Shown here: one piece after another, positions 6,574 to 15,574 of the stretch
Layout of the letters: the number at the start of each line of letters is the position of its first letter
How positions within the stretch are numbered: the stretch's first letter is position 1
Assembly (NCBI GenBank): GCA_900539755.1
Contig: UQDC01000004.1
Coordinates: 62,001 to 126,000 of the forward strand
From: an uncultured Alistipes sp.
GTDB taxonomy: Bacteria > Bacteroidota > Bacteroidia > Bacteroidales > Rikenellaceae
Length of the DNA: 64,000 nt
Reading direction: 5' to 3'
Position numbers and translations under genes: made by a program
The notes under the pieces: model-generated
Databases searched by the model: none
What the model was told of the DNA's origin: nothing
The model's input: the letters and a program-made list of their open reading frames with translations, nothing else

Positions 6574-8679
6574 TTAATGTTTATCTGCAAAATGCATTTC
6601 GTCGAGCAGGTAACCTGCATCCCCGATGCGGTCGATAACAAAAAGCACGTATCGGATATCGACGATAATATTGCGACATTTGGTCGGATCGAATTCGTAA
6701 TCACTCATCGTACTCTCCCATGTACGGTCGAAGTTGATGCCGATCAGCTCTCCCCATCGGTTTACCACAGGACTTCCCGAGTTACCTCCAGTGGTGTGGT
6801 TGGTGGCCATAAAGCAGACTGGTACCGAACCGTTGACACCCCAACGACCGTAATCTTTGGTCTTGTACAGATCACGCAGTCGTTGTGGAATGTTGTAGTC
6901 ATAGATATCGGGGTTATCTTTCTCCATAATGCCATCGATGGTCGAGATTGGTTCGTAATAGACCCCATCCAGCGGATGATATCCTTCTACGGTTCCATAA
7001 GATACGCGCAGCGTGAGGTTGGCATCGGGATAGAAGACATGATCGGGCTGCATCTCCATCTGCCCCTTCATGTAGAGGCGATAGAGCGTGTTGATCTCCC
7101 GGTTGATGGCTTTGTAGGCGCTGTCCACTCGGGTGTTGTAGAAGGTGTCGAAAGCGTCGGCCAGCAGCAAGGCCGGATCGTTTTGCAACAGTTGAGCTTT
7201 TGTGGCAGAATCGGCAGCGGCCAGAGCTTTGTACCGCTCAAGGGTGGAAAAGTGGCTCTGAGCAAACAAGGTATCAACAAAGGCATCAATACCGCCGGCT
7301 TTGTCAACAGCTTCTCGGAAATAGGTTGGTGTCCATTCTGCCGGTACATCTTTCAGGTATTCGGCCAGTACAGCTTTGGTACTGAGACGGTCGATTGTTT
7401 GCGAATAGTTTTTGAAGAAGCCGTCGCCAGCCTTTATCGCATTGGGTTTGTAGATATTTTTGGCTGCGTTTTGTGCAAATTGGGTCATCTCGATTGCCTG
7501 GTAGGCCTCCTGATAGTAATCCCGTGCAAATGCGTAGGGCTCCAGTTGTGAGTACAGGGTATGCAGTTGATTCAGAATATCGCGATAGAGCGGCTTGTCG
7601 GCAGCCCATGCTGTGAATTGAGCCTCAAATGCCTTTTTCTTGTCCAATGTGCCAAGGCGTTTGAGTCCTTTGCTTTCACCTTGCCACTTTTTCCACTGGT
7701 TCGAAACACGAGCATTCTTTGCTGCATACGCAATACGGGTCGCAGGATCTTTGGCCTGTTCGGCATTCATGATTTCGAGACGCATTGTGCGCAGCTTGAT
7801 TTTGGCCGGATTGCCGTGGTTAACAACGTAGTCGATTGCATCCGATGTCACATATTGCATCGTACGTCCTGGGTTACCGTACACCATGGTGAAATCACCC
7901 TCCTGTACGCCAGCTAAAGAGATGGTAAAAGAGCGGCGTGGACGGTACGGGACATTGTCTTTCGAGTAGTCAGCCGGTTTATTGTCCTTATCGGCATAGA
8001 TGCGGAACATCGAGAAGTCACCGGTGTGGCGTGGCCACATCCAGTTGTCGGTGTCACCGCCGAATTTGCCGATTGACGAGGGAGGGGCTGCCACCAAACG
8101 GATGTCGCGGAATTTTTCGTAAACAAACAGAAAATATTGATTGCCGTAATAGAATGGTTCTACCGTGGCGTCATAATGGGTGTTTTTCGTTGCTTTCTCA
8201 ATCAGTTTAGCTGAGTTTGCCTTGATTTTAGCCTCACGCTCCTGTTGCGACATTTTTTCGCTTACTCCTTTCAGTGCCTGGACTGTCACATCCTCCATCC
8301 GGATCAAAAACGATACGGTTAATCCCGGGTTGGGCAGCTCTTCGGAGCGGTTCATGGCCCAGAAACCGTTGGTCAGGTAGTCATGTTCGACACTGCTGTG
8401 CGAGCCGATAAAGTAGTAGCCGCAATGGTGGTTGGTTAAGAAAAGCCCCTCATCGGAGATCACTTCTCCAGTACATCCTGTACCAAAAAGTAGGACGGCA
8501 TCCTTAAGGGAGGCTTGGTTGATGCTGTAAATCTCCTCTGCGGAGATCTTGCACCCTTTGGTTTGCATCTCTTTGATGCGGGATTGGAGCAAGGCCGGAA
8601 CCCACATGCCCTCATCAGCCACTGCGGGTGCACTCTTCAGGCAGAGTGCGGCCAAGAGCAATAAAACGGTCTTTTTCAT
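6574..8679 (-). CDS. dpp11: Asp/Glu-specific dipeptidyl peptidase, S46 family
   Basis: This is an S46 serine exopeptidase that removes N-terminal dipeptides from peptides in the periplasm or at the outer membrane. A signal peptide (MKKTVLLLLAALCLKSAPAVA) precedes DEGMW, the usual mature start. The catalytic His is in TNHHCGY (His85), the Asp in GGDTDNWMWPRH, and the Ser in TTGGNSGSPV (Ser634). Eighteen residues after the Ser comes Arg652 in NFDRTW. In Porphyromonas DPP11 the Ser655-Arg673 distance is the same, and that Arg confers Asp/Glu preference, whereas DPP7 has Gly there. I therefore call DPP11 rather than DPP7. The 701-residue length is normal. The gene is monocistronic, with a terminator after it. 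Confidence 0.92.
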   Translation of the reverse strand: MKKTVLLLLAALCLKSAPAVADEGMWVPALLQSRIKEMQTKGCKISAEEIYSINQASLKDAVLLFGTGCTGEVISDEGLFLTNHHCGYYFIGSHSSVEHDYLTNGFWAMNRSEELPNPGLTVSFLIRMEDVTVQALKGVSEKMSQQEREAKIKANSAKLIEKATKNTHYDATVEPFYYGNQYFLFVYEKFRDIRLVAAPPSSIGKFGGDTDNWMWPRHTGDFSMFRIYADKDNKPADYSKDNVPYRPRRSFTISLAGVQEGDFTMVYGNPGRTMQYVTSDAIDYVVNHGNPAKIKLRTMRLEIMNAEQAKDPATRIAYAAKNARVSNQWKKWQGESKGLKRLGTLDKKKAFEAQFTAWAADKPLYRDILNQLHTLYSQLEPYAFARDYYQEAYQAIEMTQFAQNAAKNIYKPNAIKAGDGFFKNYSQTIDRLSTKAVLAEYLKDVPAEWTPTYFREAVDKAGGIDAFVDTLFAQSHFSTLERYKALAAADSATKAQLLQNDPALLLADAFDTFYNTRVDSAYKAINREINTLYRLYMKGQMEMQPDHVFYPDANLTLRVSYGTVEGYHPLDGVYYEPISTIDGIMEKDNPDIYDYNIPQRLRDLYKTKDYGRWGVNGSVPVCFMATNHTTGGNSGSPVVNRWGELIGINFDRTWESTMSDYEFDPTKCRNIIVDIRYVLFVIDRIGDAGYLLDEMHFADKH

Positions 8680-8897
8680 GTTTCGGTTTTCGATAGTTTT
8701 ATTTGGTGTTAACGTTTTACTTTTCGTTTGATGTTTTTTGTATTCTTATCGTTAAGATTGCCGAATTTTTATTGTGTAACAGGTTCAGTTACTGGAGCTA
8801 ACTGTCAGCATCTTGTGATTCCAGCAAGCATACGTTCGCAAAGTCACCTTGGATAGATTGCGGTCAGGGAAATTGCGTAAAGCTCTTGAATTTTTGA

Positions 8898-9497
8898 CTA
8901 CAGTTGATCAATAAAACGGTCTAATTCATTGTACAATTTTTGGATTGGCAGTCCCATCACATTGTAAAAGGAGCCGTCGATACCTTGAATCGCCACATAG
9001 CCGATCCACTCCTGGATGCCGTATGCACCGGCTTTGTCAAATGGTTTGTAGGTGTCGATATAATATTCGATCTGTTCGTCACTGAGCGGCCCGAAATGGA
9101 CATCGGTCTGTGAGTCGAATGAATAGCACTGCTTGCTGCTGCGTAATGTGACGCCGGTAATTACCCGATGCGTTCGGCCGCTGAGGGCTTGTAAGGTTGC
9201 GATAGCATCGGCCCGATCTTGCGGTTTGCCGATAATCCGATCATCCAAAATGACAACGGTATCTGCTGTAATGAGAATGTCATTGCTTTCGAGCGGGATG
9301 GGATAACTCTCGGATTTGAGCTTGGACAAAAAACGGGGTACATCCGCTGCTGGCAGTGTGGCGGGGTAGTTCTCCTCGACCTCATATTTGTCAGCCAGCA
9401 AGTACGACAGCCCTGCATCGCGAAGCAGTTGTTGACGGCGTGGGGAGTGGCTGGCTAAAATTAGACGGTAGGATTGTAATTTTTCGTGTAACAGCAT
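8898..9497 (-). CDS. maf: Maf-family nucleotide pyrophosphatase
   Basis: Maf proteins hydrolyse non-canonical or pyrimidine nucleoside triphosphates (dTTP/UTP in the YhdE branch) to monophosphates and pyrophosphate. The 199-residue protein contains ASHSPRRQQLL (phosphate loop), ITADTVVIL (catalytic Asp), GKPQDRADA, GRTHRVITGV and DKAGAYGIQEW, all five hallmark blocks in order. The start is the ATG at 9495-9497 (MLLHEKLQSYRLILAS); the longer frame begins earlier without homology. It may be co-transcribed with the FAA-hydrolase gene upstream, which ends 111 bases away. Confidence 0.93.
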   Translation of the reverse strand: MLLHEKLQSYRLILASHSPRRQQLLRDAGLSYLLADKYEVEENYPATLPAADVPRFLSKLKSESYPIPLESNDILITADTVVILDDRIIGKPQDRADAIATLQALSGRTHRVITGVTLRSSKQCYSFDSQTDVHFGPLSDEQIEYYIDTYKPFDKAGAYGIQEWIGYVAIQGIDGSFYNVMGLPIQKLYNELDRFIDQL

Positions 9498-9608
9498 ATC
9501 TGTAATAATCTCTGAAAATCTGTGCACTCAGGCGGGACAGATTTTTTATGCTTATTTATTAAAAAAACGCTGCCGGTTGTGATGTGGCAATGTCTTCAAT
9601 CGTTCTCA

Positions 9609-10232
9609 TTACCGGATGTCAAAGTCAAGCAGTGTCTGTTTTTCGAGTGAGGCGGTGAGTCTATCTCCCGGTTTGACAGGACCGACTCCTACCGGGGTGC
9701 CGGTATAGATCAGATCACCCATTTTCAACGTGACGAACCGTGAAACGTAGGAGATGATTCGATTGACGGAAAAGATCATATCTCCCGTGAAGCCGTGTTG
9801 GCGTAACTCTCCGTTGAGACGCATCTCAAAGTGCAGGTTTTGAACATCCCCGCCCAATTCGGCTAATGGAATGAACTCTGGGGAAAGAGCTGCAGAATGG
9901 TCGAACGCTTTGGCAATCTCCCACGGAAGCCCTTGAGCTATGCAGTTGCGTTGCAGATCACGTGCGGTGAAATCGATGCCCAATCCCACTTCAGCATAAT
10001 AGCGCGGCGCAAAACGTTCGGCAATAGCCCGACCCACGCGATTGATCTTGACCACCAGCTCCGTTTCATAGTGCACCTCTTGGCTGAAATCGGGGACATA
10101 AAATGGATCGTTGTTGCGCAGTAGTGCGGTATCGGGTTTCATGAAAAATTGCGGCACTTTGGGTAGCTCACGAGTGTGATCGAGCTCCACGACATGTTGT
10201 GCATAGTTGCGTCCGATGCAGATGATTTTCAT
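9609..10232 (-). CDS. fumarylacetoacetate hydrolase family protein
   Basis: This 207-residue single-domain FAH-fold protein resembles the short FAHD1/YcgM group (acylpyruvate hydrolase or oxaloacetate decarboxylase). It opens MKIICIGRNYAQHVVEL, has MKPDTALL and the metal ligands in HYETELVV and LGIDFTARDLQ, and the later blocks PWEIAKAFD, GDMIFSVNRIISYVS and GDLIYTGTPVGVGPV. The reaction cannot be fixed from sequence. It starts 22 bases after lpxB ends on the same strand, so they probably share a transcript, though no functional link to lipid A is known. Confidence 0.88.
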   Translation of the reverse strand: MKIICIGRNYAQHVVELDHTRELPKVPQFFMKPDTALLRNNDPFYVPDFSQEVHYETELVVKINRVGRAIAERFAPRYYAEVGLGIDFTARDLQRNCIAQGLPWEIAKAFDHSAALSPEFIPLAELGGDVQNLHFEMRLNGELRQHGFTGDMIFSVNRIISYVSRFVTLKMGDLIYTGTPVGVGPVKPGDRLTASLEKQTLLDFDIR

Positions 10233-10254
10233 GTTGCTGTGTTGACAATAAAGG

Positions 10255-11409
10255 TTAGGATTGTGTGGTGCAGTTTTGCCGATCTTTGCGCAGGAACTCG
10301 ACCATTCTGGCTGCGAATTTGTCGGAGGGGTGTTTGTGTCCGATCAGTTCTTGCAGTTGGGCATAATCCGCCATCATCCGTTCATGTTTGCTGCCACCTG
10401 GGAGAATCGCCTCCAACTCTGCAGTTGCATTTTTCATGTTCATATGGTGTTGCAGCAACTCCCGAACAGCTTCTCGGTGCAAAACCAGGTTAACCAGCGA
10501 AACGTACGGAATTTTTAAAAATGCCTTACCGATCAGCATTGACGCCCAATCACGACGGTAGCAGACAATTTGCGGTACACCGAGCAGCGCCGTCTCCAAT
10601 GTGGCGGTTCCTGAGGTGACTACGGCTGCTTCGCTGACAGCCAGAAGCTCGTAAGTTTCATCGCAGATGTAACGTACATCACTGCCTTGTAAGTAGGGAG
10701 TGTAGATTGATCGGTCGAGCCAGGAGACACCCGCCACAACAAATTGATATTGTGGATAGAGTTTCGAGAGTTCGACCATGAAAGGCAAATTGTATCCGAT
10801 TTCTGAACGCCGGCTTCCTGCCAGCAAAGCTATAATCGGACGTTTGTCGAGATGGTTTTTGGCGATGAACTCCTCTCGAGGCAGTAGGGCGGAACGACGT
10901 TGATCAATGGCATCGATCAGCGGATTCCCTTCGTATATAGGTTCAATTCCTTCATTGCGGAAATACTCGATTTCAAACGGGAAGATCACGAACAGCCGAT
11001 CCACATATTTGCGGATCTTTTTGATGCGCGACTCTTTCCATGCCCACACTTTCGGCGCAATATAGTAATAGGTGGGAATACCGACCTCTTTAGCGAAACG
11101 GGCTATGCGGAGATTGAAGCCGGCGTAGTCGATCAGAATTAACACATCGGGTTGGAAAGCGGTGATATCAGCCTTGCATTCGTCTATCTGTCGGAATATG
11201 GTGCGCAGGTGGAGTAATACCTCCGTAAAGCCCATAAATGAAGCATTTTTGTAATGCATAGCCAGATTTTCCGCACCTCCGGCTTCAGCCATTTTGTCGC
11301 CGCCCCAAAAACGGAAAACCGCTTCCGGATCTGCTTTGCGAATGCCGTGGATCAGGTTCGACCCGTGCAGATCGCCCGATGCTTCTCCTGCAATCAGATA
11401 GTAGCGCAT
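10255..11409 (-). CDS. lpxB: lipid-A-disaccharide synthase
   Basis: LpxB (GT19) joins UDP-2,3-diacylglucosamine and lipid X to give the lipid A disaccharide at the inner face of the cytoplasmic membrane. The 384-residue protein shows the N-terminal IAGEASGDLHGSNLI loop, ASFMGFTEVLLHL, DYAGFNLRIARFAK, YYIAPKVWAWKESRIKKI and EYFRNEGIEPIYEGNPLIDAI. The C-terminal half has LLAGSRRSEIGYNLPFM and VTSGTATLETALLGVPQIVCYR, the donor-binding site. All are classic family blocks, so confidence is high. In many relatives a surE gene is adjacent; none is here. Confidence 0.96.
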   Translation of the reverse strand: MRYYLIAGEASGDLHGSNLIHGIRKADPEAVFRFWGGDKMAEAGGAENLAMHYKNASFMGFTEVLLHLRTIFRQIDECKADITAFQPDVLILIDYAGFNLRIARFAKEVGIPTYYYIAPKVWAWKESRIKKIRKYVDRLFVIFPFEIEYFRNEGIEPIYEGNPLIDAIDQRRSALLPREEFIAKNHLDKRPIIALLAGSRRSEIGYNLPFMVELSKLYPQYQFVVAGVSWLDRSIYTPYLQGSDVRYICDETYELLAVSEAAVVTSGTATLETALLGVPQIVCYRRDWASMLIGKAFLKIPYVSLVNLVLHREAVRELLQHHMNMKNATAELEAILPGGSKHERMMADYAQLQELIGHKHPSDKFAARMVEFLRKDRQNCTTQS

Positions 11410-11614
11410 AGTGTTATCAGTTGTTTTGTGAGTATATACTTGTGCAATTGAGGATTATCGTAAAAGATTGAAACGAACCCGACTCAACTCTTTTTATGTA
11501 TTGGGTGTTTGGCGACTGTGTGTGGCAGAATGGTCAAAAATAAATAATGCTCAGAAGAACAGCATGACCATTATGTTGCCTGTCATTTCCTAATTGACAA
11601 ATACTTAAACGTTG

Positions 11615-12304
11615 TTATTTTTTAATGGTGGGGTCGAGCAGGTCGGGACGTAGCCGTTCTGTACGTTCGAAAGCCTGTTCCTCTTGCCATTTGGCGATCT
11701 CTTTCGGATTGCCCGACAACAATACATCGGGTACTTTCCAGCCTCGGAAATCGGCCGGGCGTGTATATACCGGCGGGGCAAGCAAATTATCTTGAAAACT
11801 GTCGGTCAATGCCGATGCCTCATCTCCGATTGCACCCGGAATTACGCGTACTACACTGTCGGCAATGATGGCTGCAGCCAATTCACCGCCGGTAAGTACA
11901 TAATCTCCGATCGAGATTTCTCGGGTGATCAGATGTTCCCGAACCCGATAGTCGATCCCTTTGTAGTGTCCGCAAAGGATAATAATGTTTTCCAGAGTCG
12001 AGAACCGGTTGGCTTCATGTTGGTTGTACTGGATGCCATCAGGCGAAGTGTAGATGATTTCGTCGTAGTGGCGCTCAGCCTGAAGTTGTTCAATACAACG
12101 GAAAATAGGTTCGGGTTTCATGACCATACCTGCCTCTCCACCGAAAGGATAGTCATCCACCTGCCGGTATTTGTCGAAGGTGTAATCGCGCAGATTGTGA
12201 ATCACTATTTCAACAAGACCTTTGCGTTGGGCCCGTTTGAGAATCGATTCGTTGAGCGGCGATACCAACAGTTCGGGCACGACGGTCAGAATGTCAATAC
12301 GCAT
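11615..12304 (-). CDS. trmD: tRNA (guanine-37-N1)-methyltransferase
   Basis: TrmD makes m1G37 next to the anticodon and so prevents +1 frameshifting. The 229-residue SPOUT protein reads MRIDILTVVPELL, then DYTFDKYRQVDDYPFGGEAGMVMKPEPIF, then the trefoil-knot SAM site LCGHYKGIDYRV and SIGDYVLTGGELAA, with YTRPADFRGWKVPDVLLSGN in the C-terminal tRNA-binding domain. The start is the ATG at 12302-12304; the earlier TTG two codons upstream adds nothing. It follows the metallo-hydrolase gene by 11 bases and is likely its operon partner. It is not in the usual rpsP-rimM-trmD-rplS cluster, as is normal for Bacteroidota. Confidence 0.96.
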   Translation of the reverse strand: MRIDILTVVPELLVSPLNESILKRAQRKGLVEIVIHNLRDYTFDKYRQVDDYPFGGEAGMVMKPEPIFRCIEQLQAERHYDEIIYTSPDGIQYNQHEANRFSTLENIIILCGHYKGIDYRVREHLITREISIGDYVLTGGELAAAIIADSVVRVIPGAIGDEASALTDSFQDNLLAPPVYTRPADFRGWKVPDVLLSGNPKEIAKWQEEQAFERTERLRPDLLDPTIKK

Positions 12305-12315
12305 GGTCAAATGGT

Positions 12316-12984
12316 TTATTTGTAGTTGATCTCGTGGTTGAGGACTTCGGTGACAAACGGATTGTAAAGAGATTCGTGTCCAATCGTACTCTCCATGCCA
12401 TGTCCGGGGTAGAAGTGCACATCATCACCCAGCGGAATCAGTTTGTCCAGTATGCTGCGCATGATCCAACTGTAATCACCGCCTGGCAAATCGGTTCGGC
12501 CAATGCTCTCTCTGAAGAGTGTGTCACCGGTCAGCAACAGTTTGTTTTCCGGATTGTAGAAGGCAACATGTCCGGGGGTGTGTCCTGGTGTTTCGATAAT
12601 CTGAAAAACGGTATTGCCGAACTTCAACGCTTTCTGACCTTCCAGGTCGATATCTACGGTGGGAACCTTATCCACCTTGAAACCGTAAATGGCTCCATGG
12701 GTTGGGGCTGAGTCGATCAGGAATTTATCCTTGCCGTGGATGGCAAAAGGAATGCCATAGGTCTCCTTGACGTAGTTGACACCCAGCATGTGATCCACAT
12801 GTCCGTGGGTATTAACGGCCATGACTGGTTTAAGTCCGTTGTCTGTAATGTATTTGGAGAGAGCGGCATCCTCTTGGGGATTGTAGTTGCCGGCATCAAC
12901 GATGACGCATTCGCCACTTTCGTCTGAAAGTATGATCGTATTCTCCTGAAAAGGATTGAAGGGAAGTACTCCTACTTTTATCAT
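12316..12984 (-). CDS. metallo-beta-lactamase-fold hydrolase, glyoxalase II-like
   Basis: This 222-residue MBL-fold protein has the zinc motif THGHVDH and the downstream ligands in ETPGHTPGHVAFY, LTGDTLFRESIGRTDLPGG and YPGHGMESTIGHE. The layout is that of YcbL-type glyoxalase II-like enzymes without the C-terminal substrate domain of full glyoxalase II. A hydroxyacylglutathione-type or other thioester substrate is possible but not provable here. It is the first gene of a two-gene transcript with trmD and is divergent from rlmD, with which it shares a palindromic promoter region. Confidence 0.9.
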   Translation of the reverse strand: MIKVGVLPFNPFQENTIILSDESGECVIVDAGNYNPQEDAALSKYITDNGLKPVMAVNTHGHVDHMLGVNYVKETYGIPFAIHGKDKFLIDSAPTHGAIYGFKVDKVPTVDIDLEGQKALKFGNTVFQIIETPGHTPGHVAFYNPENKLLLTGDTLFRESIGRTDLPGGDYSWIMRSILDKLIPLGDDVHFYPGHGMESTIGHESLYNPFVTEVLNHEINYK

Positions 12985-13038
12985 AGCTGCTCGTTGTTTC
13001 TAAAAATTTTGATTCATTGCGAATCATAGAATTTCATA

Positions 13039-13046
13039 CAAAGATA
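13039..13046 (-). promoter_or_regulatory. -7 promoter box of the MBL hydrolase-trmD transcript
   Basis: On the minus strand this reads TATCTTTG. It stands 55 bases upstream of the ATG and only 8 bases from the matching plus-strand box of rlmD, so the two divergent promoters lie back to back. Confidence 0.6.
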
Positions 13047-13054
13047 GGGATTAC

Positions 13055-13062
13055 TATCTTTG
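13055..13062 (+). promoter_or_regulatory. -7 promoter box of rlmD
   Basis: TATCTTTG followed by CGGG. Transcription would start near 13069, which decides the start codon: the long in-frame TTG at 13017 lies upstream of the promoter and cannot be used. Confidence 0.65.
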
Positions 13063-13085
13063 CGGGAAACAAATATGCAGCAAAA

Positions 13086-14495
13086 GTGGCAAGAAAAAAG
13101 GCAAATTATCCGCTGATAGAGTCGCTTGAGATCATTTCCATAGCGGCAGAAGGGAAAGCGCTGGGGCGCTATAACGATGTAGTGGTTTTTGTTCCGATGG
13201 CTGTACCGGGCGATGTTGTCGATGTACAGATTCGCACCAAACGACGTCGGTACATGGAGGGGTATATCGTTCGTTTTGTCAAACGTTCTCCTTGGCGGGT
13301 AGATCCTGTATGTGAACACTATGGAGTCTGTGGTGGTTGCAAATGGCAACATTTGCCTTACGATCGGCAACTCGAGTTCAAACAGCAGCAGGTGGCCGAT
13401 CAATTGTCTCGGATCGGGAAGGTAGAGTTGCCTCCGATCAGTCCGATTCTCGGTTCTGCCAAACAGCTTTTTTATCGTAATAAACTCGAATTTACCTTTT
13501 GCAACAAACGCTGGTTGACTGACGAAGAGGTGGCCTCTGGAGAGACTTTTGCTGATAGCGAAGCGTTGGGTTTTCATATTCCCAACATGTTTGATAAAGT
13601 GTTGGACATTCGGAAATGTTGGCTGCAGGCAGACCCTTCGAATCAGATTCGTATGGCGATTCGGGAGTTTTGTGTTGCCAACGGCTACTCGTTCTATAAT
13701 GTGCGCGAGCATGTTGGGTTGATGCGAAATCTGATTATCCGTACCGCTTCGACCGGAGAGGTGATGGTAATTGTTGTATTCGGTGGCGACGAGCAGGAGC
13801 GGATCGACAAATTAATGAACCATATCGCAGAGCTATTCCCGCAAATCACCTCCTTGATGTATGTGGTCAACACGAAGTTCAACGATACGATTGGAGATCT
13901 GGATATTCGTTGTTTCAAAGGACGTGACCATATCTTTGAGCAGATGGAGGGTCTGCAATTCAAAATTGGTCCCAAATCGTTCTATCAGACCAATTCGGCG
14001 CAGGCTTATGAACTGTATAAAGTTGCGCGAGAGTTTGCTGAGTTGACCGGCAATGAAGTGGTTTATGACCTCTATACTGGAACAGGAACGATTGCCAATT
14101 TTGTGGCTCGTCGTTGTCGCAAGGTGGTCGGTGTCGAGTATGTGCCCGAAGCGATTGAGGATGCCAAGGTCAATTCGGCCTTGAACGGGATTGACAATAC
14201 GGTGTTCTATGCCGGTGATATGAAGGATGTCCTAAATGACCGTTTTATCGAGGAGAATGGTCGTCCCGATGTGGTGATCCTTGACCCGCCGCGCGCCGGA
14301 ATTCACGAGGATGTGGCTCATACCGTATTACGGGCTGCTCCCCAGCGCATTGTCTATGTAAGTTGTAACCCGGCGACACAAGCTCGGGATATTGCTATTT
14401 TCGATGCAGATTATCGTGTTACACGTATCCAGCCGGTGGATATGTTCCCGCATACGCATCATGTTGAAAATGTAGTGCAATTAGTGCGCCGTTGA
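13086..14495 (+). CDS. rlmD: 23S rRNA (uracil-1939-C5)-methyltransferase, RlmD/TrmA family
   Basis: This SAM-dependent methyltransferase forms 5-methyluridine in rRNA (RlmD) or possibly another RNA of the TrmA superfamily. An N-terminal TRAM domain (LEIISIAAEGKALGRY, GDVVDVQIRTKRRR) precedes the 4Fe-4S ligands Cys76, Cys82 and Cys85 in CEHYGVCGGCKWQH, with the fourth Cys in IRKCWLQA. The C-terminal domain has YQTNSAQAYELY, DLYTGTGTIANFVA, VVGVEYVPEAIEDA, DPPRAGIHEDV and the catalytic YVSCNPATQARD. The start is the GTG at 13086 (MARKK...), chosen because the promoter box ends at 13062 and the protein then opens as relatives do; length 469. Bacteroidota often have two paralogues, so the exact uridine is uncertain. 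Confidence 0.92.
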   Translation: MARKKANYPLIESLEIISIAAEGKALGRYNDVVVFVPMAVPGDVVDVQIRTKRRRYMEGYIVRFVKRSPWRVDPVCEHYGVCGGCKWQHLPYDRQLEFKQQQVADQLSRIGKVELPPISPILGSAKQLFYRNKLEFTFCNKRWLTDEEVASGETFADSEALGFHIPNMFDKVLDIRKCWLQADPSNQIRMAIREFCVANGYSFYNVREHVGLMRNLIIRTASTGEVMVIVVFGGDEQERIDKLMNHIAELFPQITSLMYVVNTKFNDTIGDLDIRCFKGRDHIFEQMEGLQFKIGPKSFYQTNSAQAYELYKVAREFAELTGNEVVYDLYTGTGTIANFVARRCRKVVGVEYVPEAIEDAKVNSALNGIDNTVFYAGDMKDVLNDRFIEENGRPDVVILDPPRAGIHEDVAHTVLRAAPQRIVYVSCNPATQARDIAIFDADYRVTRIQPVDMFPHTHHVENVVQLVRR

Positions 14496-14555
14496 TTTGA
14501 TTTTTTCAGGAGTTAGCACTATATTTAAAGACTGACCTACTAACTCCTGTGCACT

Positions 14556-15503
14556 ATGAAACTCCCGACATGTTTATGGATGTTGGGTGCTGGTGTATTT
14601 CCGAGTGTCACCTCAGCACATGCCCAACGTATTGAAGACATCATTGAGTTGAATGCCGAATTCAATGAAAATGGTGATCTGGTTGTTACAGCCGACAAAA
14701 AATGGATCGGCACTTATTCCATTGCAGTCGAATTTGTCAACGCAACCAATTTGGCTGTACCCCCACGTTATCGGGCAACGGTACGTTCCAGTGGCCCATT
14801 GATTACGTTGAAAAACAGAGGGTCATATATCTCTACCCAATGTGGATGGCGGTATATGCTCGCTTTGGGAGATTGGCGCGCAAGGCCTGACATGTCTTTT
14901 GTTTATCGATTACCCTATAGTCCTGCCTTGAGAGATACTAAGGTGTCTATTCCTCCTCAGGCTCCACCGAATACGACGGCTTTTCATGCCTCATTGAGAG
15001 GTAATCCATTGGTATATCGGTTTATGTTCAACCGTGCAGATACAATCTATGCAGCGCGTAAAGGCTTGGTTGTAATTATCGGCGACCAGAACGCCCCAGA
15101 GAGTAAATATGGTGTAATAGCCAATTAAGGCATTAATTATGTGGTGGTTGAACACCAAGATGGATCGTATGCCGTTTATTATGGTTTCACTCGAGGAACC
15201 ATTGGGGTACAGGTGGGTGAAACGGTGTTTCCCGATACGCCGTTGGGTTGTGCCGGAGCAATTGACTCGACGCACTATGCTGTCGATCTCAGGTTAAGTC
15301 ATTTGGCAGGCAGAATTTTTGAGAAGGGTAATACATACACCTATACGAAAGCATTTGAGACGGTAGATCTTAATCCTCTTTTTCGTACGGCAGATGGAGA
15401 TCAAAAGTTAAATTCCGGAAAATCGTATCAAGCGGTGTTATCTGAAGAGTTGGTTACCCAGGAGATGACCAAACGAGAGAAAAAAGCTCGTGCAACTAAA
15501 TAA
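14556..15503 (+). pseudogene. M23-peptidase-like secreted protein interrupted by an in-frame TAA
   Basis: One reading frame runs from the ATG at 14556 to the stop at 15503, broken once by TAA at 15126-15128 after residue 190; the frame continues unchanged on the far side (GINYVVVEHQDGSYAVYYG). A signal peptide (MKLPTCLWMLGAGVFPSVTSAHA) is followed by a beta-rich region and a C-terminal module shaped like a LytM/M23 domain: ARKGLVVIIGD, VVVEHQDGSYAVYYG, VGETVFPDTPLGCAG. The M23 catalytic residues look lost: the Y-x-H-L histidine is Gly (VYYGF) and the final H-x-H is HYA. So it was probably already a non-enzymatic family member. A single GAA-to-TAA type change, a real pseudogene or an assembly error are all possible. 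Confidence 0.75.
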
Positions 15504-15574
15504 TAAATTTATCGCTGCAACATTTTTGCAACAATGAACGTCTATTTAATAGTAACCGTTTAAATCATCGATTT

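Noticed and set aside
6499..7551. 350-residue open frame on the plus strand
   Set aside because: Antisense to the S46 peptidase; no recognisable domain, and the minus-strand protein has the full catalytic triad here.
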